Origin: DAOTVS01 sp034436375
Lineage (GTDB): Bacteria > Chloroflexota > Anaerolineae > SpSt-313
Length of the DNA: 6,136 nt
Reading direction: 5' to 3'
NCBI GenBank assembly: GCA_034436375.1
Contig: DAOTVS010000369.1
Coordinates: 1 to 6,136 of the forward strand
Numbering within the stretch: the first letter of the stretch is position 1; each line of letters begins with the position of its first letter. This document shows, one piece after another, positions 1 to 6,011 of the stretch. The translations under genes were made by a program, and so were the position numbers. The notes under the pieces were generated by a model. It was not told where the DNA came from. It was given only the letters and a program-made list of their open reading frames with translations, and did no database searches.

Positions 1-92
1 GAGCCCTTGGGGTGTGGGGTGAATGTTGCTGCCTGTTCCGCCGCTCGAGCGGCGGAACAGGCAGCAACATTCACCCCACACCCCAAGGGCTC
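1..92. repeat. Perfect 92-bp palindrome at window edge
   Basis: Bases 1-46 are the exact reverse complement of bases 47-92, with no spacer. The centre is CCGCTC|GAGCGG. The arms carry a G-rich block (GGGGTGTGGGGT at 9-20) and its complement. As RNA or single-stranded DNA it would make a 46-bp stem with almost no loop, much longer than an ordinary intrinsic terminator, and no T tract follows. The symmetry starts at the first base of the window, so it may continue to the left. A perfect spacerless palindrome at a sequence edge is also the classic form of a fold-back assembly or amplification artefact, and I cannot separate the two explanations here. Confidence 0.9.
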
Positions 93-94
93 AA

Positions 95-126
95 TGCCGG
101 GCGGTTGCGTAGCCCCTAACCCGGCA
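95..126. repeat. Short inverted repeat, 7-bp arms
   Basis: TGCCGGG at 95-101 pairs with CCCGGCA at 120-126 across an 18-nt loop. It lies between the large palindrome and the 3' end of the small minus-strand gene. No T tract follows on either strand. It could add to transcription stopping for that gene or be chance in GC-rich sequence. Confidence 0.35.
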
Positions 127-150
127 AGCTGCCGACAGGTTTTTGCCAAT

Positions 151-171
151 CGATTCCCGACATGGAAATCG
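151..171 (-). terminator. Weak hairpin downstream of the small minus-strand gene
   Basis: Read on the minus strand, CGATTTCC (171-164) pairs with GGGAATCG (158-151), with one T-G wobble and a 5-nt loop. It begins 32 nt past the stop codon of the 67-residue gene, a plausible place for a transcript end. There is no U tract after it, so it is not a typical intrinsic terminator, and the call rests mainly on position. Confidence 0.25.
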
Positions 172-203
172 GTGTGTCAGGTCTCGTCTTCCCTTTGTTC
201 AGG

Positions 204-407
204 TCAGGAGCACTCGTAAGCCAGCAGGATGGTTCCCAGTTCCTTTTCCTGCTGTTGCAGCCTGCGCAGTTGTTCATCGGTGAGCTTGGCCGGGCGGGTG
301 CCCGCGTTCCACATGACCACGCAGGTCCCGATCTCCTTGCTGAGTGAGCTCACCTTTTCCAGGCGCTGCACCTCGCTCTGTTGGGTCTGTGTACGTGGCA
401 TGGACAT
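204..407 (-). CDS. Uncharacterised small charged protein (67 aa)
   Basis: I do not recognise this protein. The chosen start at 407 gives MSMPRTQTQQSEVQ... and is preceded by GAGG (417-414) with 6-nt spacing. The frame stays open to 500, but that longer start lacks comparable support and would begin upstream of the predicted promoter. The N-terminal third is polar and rich in Q, S and R. A short central stretch, GTCVVMWNAG, is more hydrophobic. The C-terminal part, TDEQLRRLQQQEKELGTILL, has leucine spacing that suggests an amphipathic helix or short coiled coil. There are two cysteines, in GTCVV and at the penultimate residue. No signal peptide or membrane span is apparent, so it is probably cytoplasmic. 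An exact TATAAT box and palindromes upstream argue that the gene is real. It diverges from the membrane-protein gene. A small regulatory or dimerising protein is possible, but the function is unknown. Confidence 0.7.
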   Translation of the reverse strand: MSMPRTQTQQSEVQRLEKVSSLSKEIGTCVVMWNAGTRPAKLTDEQLRRLQQQEKELGTILLAYECS

Positions 408-411
408 GGCA

Positions 412-417
412 CACCTC
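412..417 (-). promoter_or_regulatory. Ribosome binding site that fixes the small gene's start
   Basis: The minus strand reads GAGGTG here, followed by TGCC and then the ATG at 407. The GAGG core has a 6-nt gap to the start codon. No similar match precedes the longer start at 500, which supports the 67-residue version. Confidence 0.65.
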
Positions 418-419
418 GC

Positions 420-431
420 ATATTGCAATAT
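420..431. promoter_or_regulatory. 12-bp palindrome in the small gene's leader
   Basis: ATATTGCAATAT is a perfect palindrome just upstream of the ribosome binding site of the minus-strand gene. A second palindrome, CAATATTG (426-433), overlaps it. It is AT-rich within GC-rich surroundings. A repressor site or a small RNA structure near the ribosome binding site are both possible; no specific regulator is recognised. Confidence 0.4.
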
Positions 432-443
432 TGGCGCCGGAAA

Positions 444-459
444 CCGTTGGCGCCAAGGG
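444..459. promoter_or_regulatory. Candidate operator over the small gene's transcription start
   Basis: The 16-bp sequence CCGTTGGCGCCAAGGG is symmetric except for one mismatched pair, and its core TTGGCGCCAA (447-456) is perfect. The half-motif TTGGCGCC also occurs directly repeated at 431-438, 16 bp away. With the -10 box at 467-462 on the minus strand, transcription would start near base 455, inside this palindrome. That is a usual position for a repressor site. No binding protein is identified. Confidence 0.4.
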
Positions 460-461
460 CG

Positions 462-489
462 ATTATAGTGGTGATAGTGCGGAAAGCAA
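462..489 (-). promoter_or_regulatory. Sigma-70-type promoter of the small minus-strand gene
   Basis: The minus strand has an exact TATAAT at 467-462. The best -35 candidate is TTGCTT at 489-484, matching TTGACA at only three positions, with a 16-nt spacer. The predicted start near 455 gives a leader of about 48 nt before the ATG at 407. The -10 is strong and the -35 is weak. Confidence 0.5.
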
Positions 490-534
490 GCCGGTTTCAC
501 TGGTCAACTCGAGTTTTCTCCATTGAGCCATACC

Positions 535-548
535 GGGCTATAATGCCC
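535..548 (+). promoter_or_regulatory. -10 box flanked by a GGGC/GCCC inverted repeat
   Basis: An exact TATAAT lies at 539-544, with GGGC directly before it and GCCC directly after it. It would start transcription near 551 and give a leader of about 58 nt for the membrane protein at 609. The -35 region is poor; the nearest candidate is TTTCTC at 515-520 with an 18-nt spacer. Either an activator assists it or the match is partly fortuitous. The 4-bp arms around the -10 could also serve as a binding site. Confidence 0.45.
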
Positions 549-608
549 AATATCTGTGGTTCTTCACAAGGCTACAGGAAAGGGAAATGAGGAAAGGCGC
601 ATTCGGAC

Positions 609-2291
609 ATGCCTGTTCGGAAGCGTGTGCTACGATTCCTGTCCGACCCGCAGGCGCTTGGTCTGGCAGGCCTTTTCATGCTTACATGGCCTGTCTACTA
701 CATTGCCGCTCCCTGGCTTGGCCTCATTAGTGATGATTGGACGCATTTCCGCACGGCTTTGACTCACTGGCAGGGCCTTTTCACAGGATGGACAACCTGG
801 CAGCGGCCATTGGAAGGCGTCGCCTGGGTTTTGGCGCGTACCCTCTTCGGAACCTACCTGCCCGGGTATTATGTTCTTCTTTTTACCCTCCATCTGCTGG
901 CGGCCTGGTTGCTCTTTCTGACTTTGGCCCGCATTTTCCCCGCACGCTGGGACCTGGCCTTTGTATCCAGCACTCTGTTCCTCGTGTTCCCATCCGATCA
1001 AAGCCGCTTCTGGTTAAGCACCTTTGCCTACCGTCTTGGCCTCGTGTTCCTCTTGCTTTCCGTCTATCTGGCAGTGGGGGCGCGCGGCCGCTGGGGGATT
1101 GCAGGCGTTCTCTCGCTCGTCTGCTATTTGTGTGCTATCCTCAGCAACGAGATCTTCCTGCCCCTGGGCCTGGTGCCCGTTCTCCTCTTAGCCCATGCGC
1201 GCCCAAGGCGCTGGCGCGCCATTGCTGGATCTGCCCTGCCATTCGCACTTGTGTTGGCAGGCTATGGCGCCTACCGGCTCGGAGCACCCTATCTGCTGCA
1301 TGTCGTGGAGGGCAAAGCGAGCCTTTTTGGGGCCTCGATATCTTCCATGGAATACAAGCTGCTCCGCGTGTTCCAGGTCAATCTCAACGACGCCTGGCTG
1401 TATGCCTGGCGACGCGTAATCGGCCTCAATACAGAAGGCCGTTGGGCAGCCGTGGTGGCCATGGCAGTTGTTACCGGCAGCCTCGTCCTGCTGTGGCGAA
1501 CCGGCAAGGAACCGGCCGATGAGGGCTGCACCGCCTGGATGGCCCTTGCTGGTGGGTTGGGGCTCATGCTCCTGGGCTACTTGTCTATTATGCCCACCGC
1601 CTATGGTGTGGGCCTCGGCAGCATCGACTCTCGAGTGAATATCGCTGCCAGTCCTGGCGCCGCACTCGCTGTGGGCGGTGCGGGCCTGATATTGGCTGAT
1701 TGTGTGGGGCGAATCTTCCGGCGCCGATGGGCCGAGCGAGGAATCCTGGCCCTGTGGCTCACCGGGCTGGTTCTGCTGGCGGCGGGAGAACAAGTCGCTG
1801 TGCGCCACGACAACACCGAAGCCTGGGCTGAGCAATGCAGCATCTGGCGCCAGATGCTCGCCCAGGTGCCTGCTCTCAAGCCGGATACTTATGTGATCAT
1901 AGCCGGTGTGCCACGGTGGAGAAATGCCGCGCGCATTCTGAGTGCATCTTGGGAGGTCACCTCTGCCCTGCAGCTTATCTACAACAATGAGCAGGTTCGG
2001 GGTGACGTCATACCCGCCGACGAATTGCCGGTAACGGGCGAAGAGGATCGATCCCGTATTCGTTTCGGCCCCGACTCCTTCAGCCCCAGAGATTCGGATG
2101 AAAAGATAGACTACCGACACCTGATCATCCTGGATTATCAGGCCGACGGGCTGGTTGACATGGCCAACGTGCCGCCCTGGGCGCCGAAGAACTTGAGTGA
2201 ACTGCACACTCACCCTGAAACAATGGACTGGAGCCCCGCCTCAGCACCGATCCGCAGGTTGCTTCAAGTACCGTCTGTTCCACCCTGGTAA
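609..2291 (+). CDS. Multi-pass membrane protein, GT-C glycosyltransferase-like
   Basis: This 560-residue protein is probably an integral cytoplasmic-membrane enzyme that uses a lipid-linked sugar donor, but the family assignment is tentative. About ten hydrophobic spans are visible, near residues 18-40, 86-109, 115-128, 139-157, 162-179, 181-196, 204-222, 279-296, 310-331, 350-366 and 377-394. A soluble tail of about 160 residues follows. The first loop carries an acidic pair, SDDWTHF (D42, D43), where GT-C enzymes place their catalytic acid, followed by WQRP at 64-67. SNEIFLP (179-185) resembles the S-K-E...L-P loop motif that I recall from bacterial GT-C and TMTC-like proteins, with N replacing K. 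The tail, with TYVIIAGVPRWRNA at 427-440, is not a repeat domain and I do not recognise it. ATG 609 is the only reasonable start, since an in-frame stop lies at 588-590; GGAAAGG at 591-597 is a loosely spaced ribosome binding site. A polymerase- or ligase-type membrane protein remains possible. Confidence 0.75.
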   Translation: MPVRKRVLRFLSDPQALGLAGLFMLTWPVYYIAAPWLGLISDDWTHFRTALTHWQGLFTGWTTWQRPLEGVAWVLARTLFGTYLPGYYVLLFTLHLLAAWLLFLTLARIFPARWDLAFVSSTLFLVFPSDQSRFWLSTFAYRLGLVFLLLSVYLAVGARGRWGIAGVLSLVCYLCAILSNEIFLPLGLVPVLLLAHARPRRWRAIAGSALPFALVLAGYGAYRLGAPYLLHVVEGKASLFGASISSMEYKLLRVFQVNLNDAWLYAWRRVIGLNTEGRWAAVVAMAVVTGSLVLLWRTGKEPADEGCTAWMALAGGLGLMLLGYLSIMPTAYGVGLGSIDSRVNIAASPGAALAVGGAGLILADCVGRIFRRRWAERGILALWLTGLVLLAAGEQVAVRHDNTEAWAEQCSIWRQMLAQVPALKPDTYVIIAGVPRWRNAARILSASWEVTSALQLIYNNEQVRGDVIPADELPVTGEEDRSRIRFGPDSFSPRDSDEKIDYRHLIILDYQADGLVDMANVPPWAPKNLSELHTHPETMDWSPASAPIRRLLQVPSVPPW

Positions 2292-2303
2292 CGACCGGCT
2301 GAC

Positions 2304-2344
2304 CGGGCTGTGCACCCACCGGGAGACAGTCGACCCACAGCCCG
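2304..2344 (+). terminator. Possible terminator hairpin after the membrane protein gene
   Basis: CGGGCTGTG (2304-2312) pairs perfectly with CACAGCCCG (2336-2344) across a 23-nt loop, starting 12 bp after the stop codon. The loop is large and no T tract follows, so this is not a canonical intrinsic terminator. Position and the 9-bp stem are the only support. Confidence 0.3.
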
Positions 2345-2434
2345 TCTCGCCGCCAATCCGTAACATCCTGCAATAATCTTCCGGCCCACCCTGGGCGCCC
2401 CATCATTTCAGTTGATGCGCGCTATCGGCAAATG

Positions 2435-2443
2435 TGGTATAAT
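2435..2443 (+). promoter_or_regulatory. Extended -10 promoter upstream of the protease
   Basis: TGGTATAAT matches the extended -10 form TGnTATAAT exactly. Promoters of this kind can work without a good -35. The nearest -35-like hexamer, TTGATG at 2412-2417, is 20 nt upstream of the TATAAT, too far for a standard spacer. Transcription would start near 2450, giving a protease leader of about 230 nt. Confidence 0.5.
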
Positions 2444-2457
2444 GCTGGCTATCAGCT

Positions 2458-2535
2458 ATGATACTGCCATCGTTCTGGACGGCTGTTTTCTGCGTAGCCT
2501 CTATCGGCCTCACTGGCTCGACTTTGTGGGCATGA
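2458..2535 (+). CDS. Possible 25-residue hydrophobic leader peptide
   Basis: An ATG eight bases past the predicted transcription start opens a 25-codon frame, MILPSFWTAVFCVAS..., ending in TGA at 2533-2535. The peptide has almost no charge and would resemble a single membrane span or a leader peptide. There is no ribosome binding site before it, so translation would have to be nearly leaderless. Its stop overlaps the ATG of a seven-codon frame (2532-2555) in the ATGA arrangement. A frame of this length can easily occur by chance. Confidence 0.15.
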   Translation: MILPSFWTAVFCVASIGLTGSTLWA

Positions 2536-2614
2536 ACAACCCCGGGGGTGTGTGACCAACCTTCTGTGCCCGAGCCATCTCTTCGCGCGCCAGTCATTCT
2601 TTCTTTCAACGCAT

Positions 2615-2653
2615 GGATGAGACAGTGCAGCCTCGCCGGCAAGCTTCTCATCC
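2615..2653 (+). repeat. Inverted repeat in the protease leader
   Basis: GGATGAGA (2615-2622) pairs perfectly with TCTCATCC (2646-2653) across a 23-nt loop, ending 14 bp before the ribosome binding site. It could shape the leader RNA, but it does not cover the ribosome binding site itself. No riboswitch class is recognised. Confidence 0.3.
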
Positions 2654-2667
2654 GGCACAGGCATTTC

Positions 2668-2676
2668 GGGAGGAGA
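2668..2676 (+). promoter_or_regulatory. Strong ribosome binding site that fixes the protease start
   Basis: GGGAGGAGA ends 6 nt before ATG 2683. This favours the start at 2683 over the in-frame upstream start near 2548 and over the ATG at 2689. The start at 2683 also places a signal peptide exactly at the N-terminus. Confidence 0.85.
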
Positions 2677-2682
2677 TACCTT

Positions 2683-5600
2683 ATGGCCATGAGACGGGTC
2701 GTGGCGGCCTTCACTCTACTCATAACGATCCTGTTAGTCGTGGCCCCGCCGGGTGGTACGCTCTCCAATGTGGCCCAGGGGACCGTCGTCGCTCCGGGTG
2801 CACCCGGCCCTGTTGCCGGTACACCCGTCGCGGTTCCCACACAGCAGCCCGCGCCCCCCGTGCTTTCGGCGGCGCAGCAGACGCTGGTCCAGCAGCTCAA
2901 AACGCAGGCCGGTGGCCGCTTGCGCATCTCTTTTCACGCGGTTACCGGGCAGGTGCGTTTTCTGGGCGCTGACCCCGCCCAACCCATCAAGGGGAGCCAG
3001 CCCCTCCTGCCCGGCGCCGCGCCCGAAACGGTTGCGCGCGCCTTCCTGGCCGATTATGGCTCTGTCTTTGGCCTGACGGACCAGGGCCGCGAGCTTACGG
3101 TGATGCGCTCCGAATCTCTCAGCGATGGGCGTTCCTTCGTCCATTTCCAGCAGACCGTCGGCAATGTGCCGGTGATGGGCGGAGAGCTGATCGTGCAGGT
3201 CGGCAGTGGGCAGGGCATCATCTCAGCCAATGGCGAACTGCTGCCGCATGCCAAGGCGGCGGCTACACCTCGGATTGCGGCGGGGGATGCCCGCAGCCGG
3301 GCCCTCCAGGCCGTGGCGAAAGCCGATGGTCTGGCGCTGACGGACCTCAGCGCGAGTGAGCCGGCACTGTGGATCTATGACCCGGCCCTGCTCGGCGCGC
3401 CGGGTGCGCAGCTAGCCCAGCTGGTCTGGCGGGTCGAAGTGCGTGCAGCGTCACGATCCGATGTGGATGAGCTCGTCCTGGTGGATGCCCTCCATGGCGG
3501 CGTCACGCTGCACTTTAACCAGGTCGAGACCTCACTCGATCGCCGCATCTACGACAATGTGAATGACCCCTCGGCTGGCCTGCCGGGCAAGGGTCCGGTG
3601 CGCACCGAAGGCCAGGGAGCGACCGGCATCGCCGAGGTGGACAAGGCCTATGATTACGCCGGCGATGTGTACAACTATTATCAGAACAATTTCGGGCGCG
3701 ATAGCCTGGACGGCATGGGCATGCCGATGATCGTCACGGTGCGCTACTGCGATCCGTCTTCGAGTTGCCCCTACGCGAATGCCTTTTGGAACGGGCAACA
3801 GATGGCCTTTGGCCAGGGCTTTGTGACCGACGATGTCATGGGGCATGAAATGACCCATGGCGTCACCGATCACGAATCTCACCTGTTCTATTTCATGCAG
3901 TCGGGGGCGATCAACGAGTCCCTCTCCGACATCTTTGGCGAGTTTATAGACCAGACCAATGGCCGGGGCAATGATGACCCCAGCGTCAAGTGGCTGATCG
4001 GCGAGGACCTGCCAATAGGGGCCATCCGGAGCATGAGCAACCCGCCGCTCTATGGCCAGCCTGACCGCATGACCAGCAGCTATTGGGATTGCGCCGATTG
4101 GGCCACCGACAATGGCGGTGTACACAACAACTCGGGCGTAGGCAACAAGGCCGCCTACCTGATGGTGGAAGGCGGCACTTTTAACGGCCACACGGTGACG
4201 GGCCTCGGCCTGACCAAGACGGCCAAGATCTGGTATGAGGCCGCTACCAACCTCCTGACCTCCGGCGCCGACTATAGTGACCTCTCCGACAGCCTCATCC
4301 AGGCCTGCACCGACCTGGTCGGGACCAGTGGCATCACCAGCGCTGACTGCACCCAGGTCGAGAACGTCGTGGCGGCCACCGAGATGAACCAGCAGCCGCT
4401 GCTGTGCGCTGAGCCGGAGGCCCCCGTCTGCTCGGCAATCCAGACGGTCAACAACGTGTGGTTCGATAACCTCGAGGACCCGGCGAACAGCCAGTGGACT
4501 GTAGGGACCCTTGCCGGATCCAACATCTGGTTCTACCCCCAGAACCCCAATCCCTACAGCGACTGGGACCCCACCTATGCCACAAGCGGCGTTTACAACA
4601 TGTGGGGCGACGACGCCGGGATCACAACGGACGGCTATATCGCCATGAAGACCGGCGTCACCCTGCCGGCGAACGCCTATCTGCACTTCAACCATGCTTA
4701 CCTTTTTGAGCAGGGTTACGACGGCGGGGTGGTGGAGTACAGCCTCGATGGCAGCAGTACCTGGCAGGATGCCGGGAATCTCTTCACCGATGGCGGCTAC
4801 ACCGGCACTCTTGGAGGGGTTTCACCCCTGGCAGGGCGCCGCGCCTTTACCGGCTACACCTACGGCTATGTCTCCAGCCGCCTCAACCTCAGCTCGCTGG
4901 CAGGCCACAGTGTGCGCTTTCGCTTCCGTATCAGTACCGACAGTTCCATAGGTGGTTTGGGCTGGTTCATCGACGATGTGCGCATCTACACTTGTGAGAC
5001 GCCCGCGGGCCTGCCGGGCGCCTTCCTGCCGCTCGTTATGCGCGTCGTGCCCACTCCGACGCCTACGCCTACACCCCGCCTGGGCATCAACGGCCGCCTG
5101 ACCTACCACGGCAGCGCGGCCAGCGGGCTGAAGCTGAGCCTGGTGCGCTATGACGGCGCCAATACCTATCTCGTCGCCGCCACGGTCACAGGCAGTGACG
5201 GCCGCTACAACTTTGCTGGCGTGCCGAGCCTGCCTGCGGGGCAGGAGTACTATGTCGAGTACGATAACACGCCATCCGACCCCAACCCTGGGCCGGGCTA
5301 TCTCTACTCCTGGTATGGCAATCGCATCACCACCTATACGGCCGGCGCCACTGCGGCGGGGGGTGACTTTGACGTGGCCGATATCCCGCTCGTCTCACCG
5401 GCTTACGGCGCCTACGTCACCCTGCCGGCCTGGTTCTCCTGGACGTCTCGCGGCATCTCCGGCGACAACTACCGCCTGTTCTTCTACTATCCAGCTGGAT
5501 ACAGCGTGGCCGCCAGCAATTACCTGGGCGGCTCGACGTCGTTCTATCTCGGCGGGTTGCCCGCCGGGTGGCCCTCCGGAAGTGGCTATTTCTGGTGGGT

Positions 5601-5793
5601 CGACGTCTTTCGGGGCAGCAACCCCGACAGCACACCCTATAACTATGGTACGAGCTACGGGACAGGGTGGGTGACGATCTACTATAGTGCAGGCGCTCTC
5701 CAGGGCGCTTCTGCCTCCGGCTCGTCCCTGGCGCCGGCGCCGAGGGAGCTCGAGCGCATGGGCATCGGCCGCGCCGCATCTGCGCCCCACTAA
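2683..5793 (+). CDS. Secreted M4 (thermolysin-family) zinc metalloprotease, multidomain
   Basis: This 1036-residue endopeptidase precursor should be exported and self-processed. Residues 1-22 are a signal peptide (MAMRR then a hydrophobic core) with no lipobox. A proline- and alanine-rich stretch follows to about 60. Residues about 62-275 resemble the FTP/PepSY propeptide that chaperones and inhibits M4 enzymes. The catalytic domain spans about 285-568. Its zinc site is HEMTH (H388, H392) plus E412 in GAINESLSD, with E389 as the catalytic base. The 20-residue step from H392 to E412 equals that of thermolysin. D416, Y403 and H481 (VHNNSG) occupy the other catalytic positions, so the enzyme looks active. 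Beyond this lies a jelly-roll or MAM-like domain (about 591-771, ending GLGWFIDDVRIYTC), the motif FLPLV (781-785), a threonine-proline linker (790-798), a beta-sandwich resembling carboxypeptidase-regulatory domains (about 800-900), and a Trp/Tyr-rich Ig-like domain (about 902-1000). Eight cysteines permit disulphides. It is about twice the usual M4 precursor length. It probably digests external protein, and the accessory domains may bind substrate or surface. Confidence 0.93.
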   Translation: MAMRRVVAAFTLLITILLVVAPPGGTLSNVAQGTVVAPGAPGPVAGTPVAVPTQQPAPPVLSAAQQTLVQQLKTQAGGRLRISFHAVTGQVRFLGADPAQPIKGSQPLLPGAAPETVARAFLADYGSVFGLTDQGRELTVMRSESLSDGRSFVHFQQTVGNVPVMGGELIVQVGSGQGIISANGELLPHAKAAATPRIAAGDARSRALQAVAKADGLALTDLSASEPALWIYDPALLGAPGAQLAQLVWRVEVRAASRSDVDELVLVDALHGGVTLHFNQVETSLDRRIYDNVNDPSAGLPGKGPVRTEGQGATGIAEVDKAYDYAGDVYNYYQNNFGRDSLDGMGMPMIVTVRYCDPSSSCPYANAFWNGQQMAFGQGFVTDDVMGHEMTHGVTDHESHLFYFMQSGAINESLSDIFGEFIDQTNGRGNDDPSVKWLIGEDLPIGAIRSMSNPPLYGQPDRMTSSYWDCADWATDNGGVHNNSGVGNKAAYLMVEGGTFNGHTVTGLGLTKTAKIWYEAATNLLTSGADYSDLSDSLIQACTDLVGTSGITSADCTQVENVVAATEMNQQPLLCAEPEAPVCSAIQTVNNVWFDNLEDPANSQWTVGTLAGSNIWFYPQNPNPYSDWDPTYATSGVYNMWGDDAGITTDGYIAMKTGVTLPANAYLHFNHAYLFEQGYDGGVVEYSLDGSSTWQDAGNLFTDGGYTGTLGGVSPLAGRRAFTGYTYGYVSSRLNLSSLAGHSVRFRFRISTDSSIGGLGWFIDDVRIYTCETPAGLPGAFLPLVMRVVPTPTPTPTPRLGINGRLTYHGSAASGLKLSLVRYDGANTYLVAATVTGSDGRYNFAGVPSLPAGQEYYVEYDNTPSDPNPGPGYLYSWYGNRITTYTAGATAAGGDFDVADIPLVSPAYGAYVTLPAWFSWTSRGISGDNYRLFFYYPAGYSVAASNYLGGSTSFYLGGLPAGWPSGSGYFWWVDVFRGSNPDSTPYNYGTSYGTGWVTIYYSAGALQGASASGSSLAPAPRELERMGIGRAASAPH

Positions 5794-5830
5794 TAGCGCA
5801 CGGCGGCGAGCCAGGCTTGCAGTAAAGAAG

Positions 5831-5866
5831 GGGGGGTGGGGTAGCGAAACTGCCCCAACACCCCCC
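5831..5866 (+). terminator. GC-rich hairpin downstream of the protease
   Basis: GGGGGGTG (5831-5838) pairs with CACCCCCC (5859-5866). GGG (5839-5841) pairs with CCC (5854-5856) past a two-base AA bulge, leaving a 12-nt loop. The stem is very stable and starts 37 bp after the stop codon, so it probably marks the end of the transcript or protects its 3' end. It lacks a U tract. Confidence 0.45.
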
Positions 5867-5884
5867 GTTGCGTTGCAGAGGGAG

Positions 5885-5899
5885 GGTGGGGTTCCCACC
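5885..5899 (+). repeat. Small second hairpin after the protease
   Basis: GGTGGG pairs with CCCACC across a GTT loop. It lies 18 bp after the first hairpin and may add to transcript ending. The preceding bases contain three G runs separated by single bases (5880-5891). Confidence 0.4.
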
Positions 5900-6011
5900 G
5901 AGCCGCTTTCACGCCATGGCAATGATCCACCCTCCAAGGCAGGATTCGCCACAGTGCGATGGTGGCTGCTCAGAAGCTTGGCCTGCGCCTCGCCGCCCTG
6001 TCATTCCGAGT

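Larger units (their letters stand above)
2292..2682. other. 391-bp intergenic region before the protease gene
   Basis: No convincing gene lies here. The first part carries weak hairpins: 2304-2344, and GCCCA/TGGGC at 2384-2396 with a CCC loop. An extended -10 box follows at 2435-2443. The remainder would be a leader of about 230 nt for the protease. The leader holds two tiny reading frames (2458-2535 and 2532-2555), an 8-bp GC palindrome CCCCGGGG at 2540-2547, and an inverted repeat at 2615-2653. The protease frame itself is open upstream to 2548, but that stretch encodes a basic, non-signal-like sequence and lacks a good ribosome binding site, so I treat it as untranslated. Confidence 0.6.

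Noticed and set aside
96..160. Possible tRNA or other structured RNA in the left intergenic region.
   Set aside because: No cloverleaf, no T-loop consensus and only short stems were found.
204..500. Longer 98-residue version of the small minus-strand protein starting at 500.
   Set aside because: That start lies upstream of the predicted -10 box and has no good ribosome binding site. The start at 407 has a well-placed GAGG.
1188..2213. Long minus-strand frame of 341 codons opposite the membrane protein gene.
   Set aside because: The plus-strand frame has clear membrane spans and motifs. The minus-strand translation shows no recognisable domain and no ribosome binding site.
2548..2682. N-terminal extension of the protease by 45 residues.
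   Set aside because: The extension would bury the signal peptide, has no good ribosome binding site, and ATG 2683 follows a near-ideal GGGAGGAGA.
3532..4695. Long open frame of 387 codons on the minus strand inside the protease gene.
   Set aside because: It lies wholly opposite a well-supported M4 catalytic domain and its translation is a low-complexity V/G/A/H mixture typical of antisense frames in GC-rich genes.
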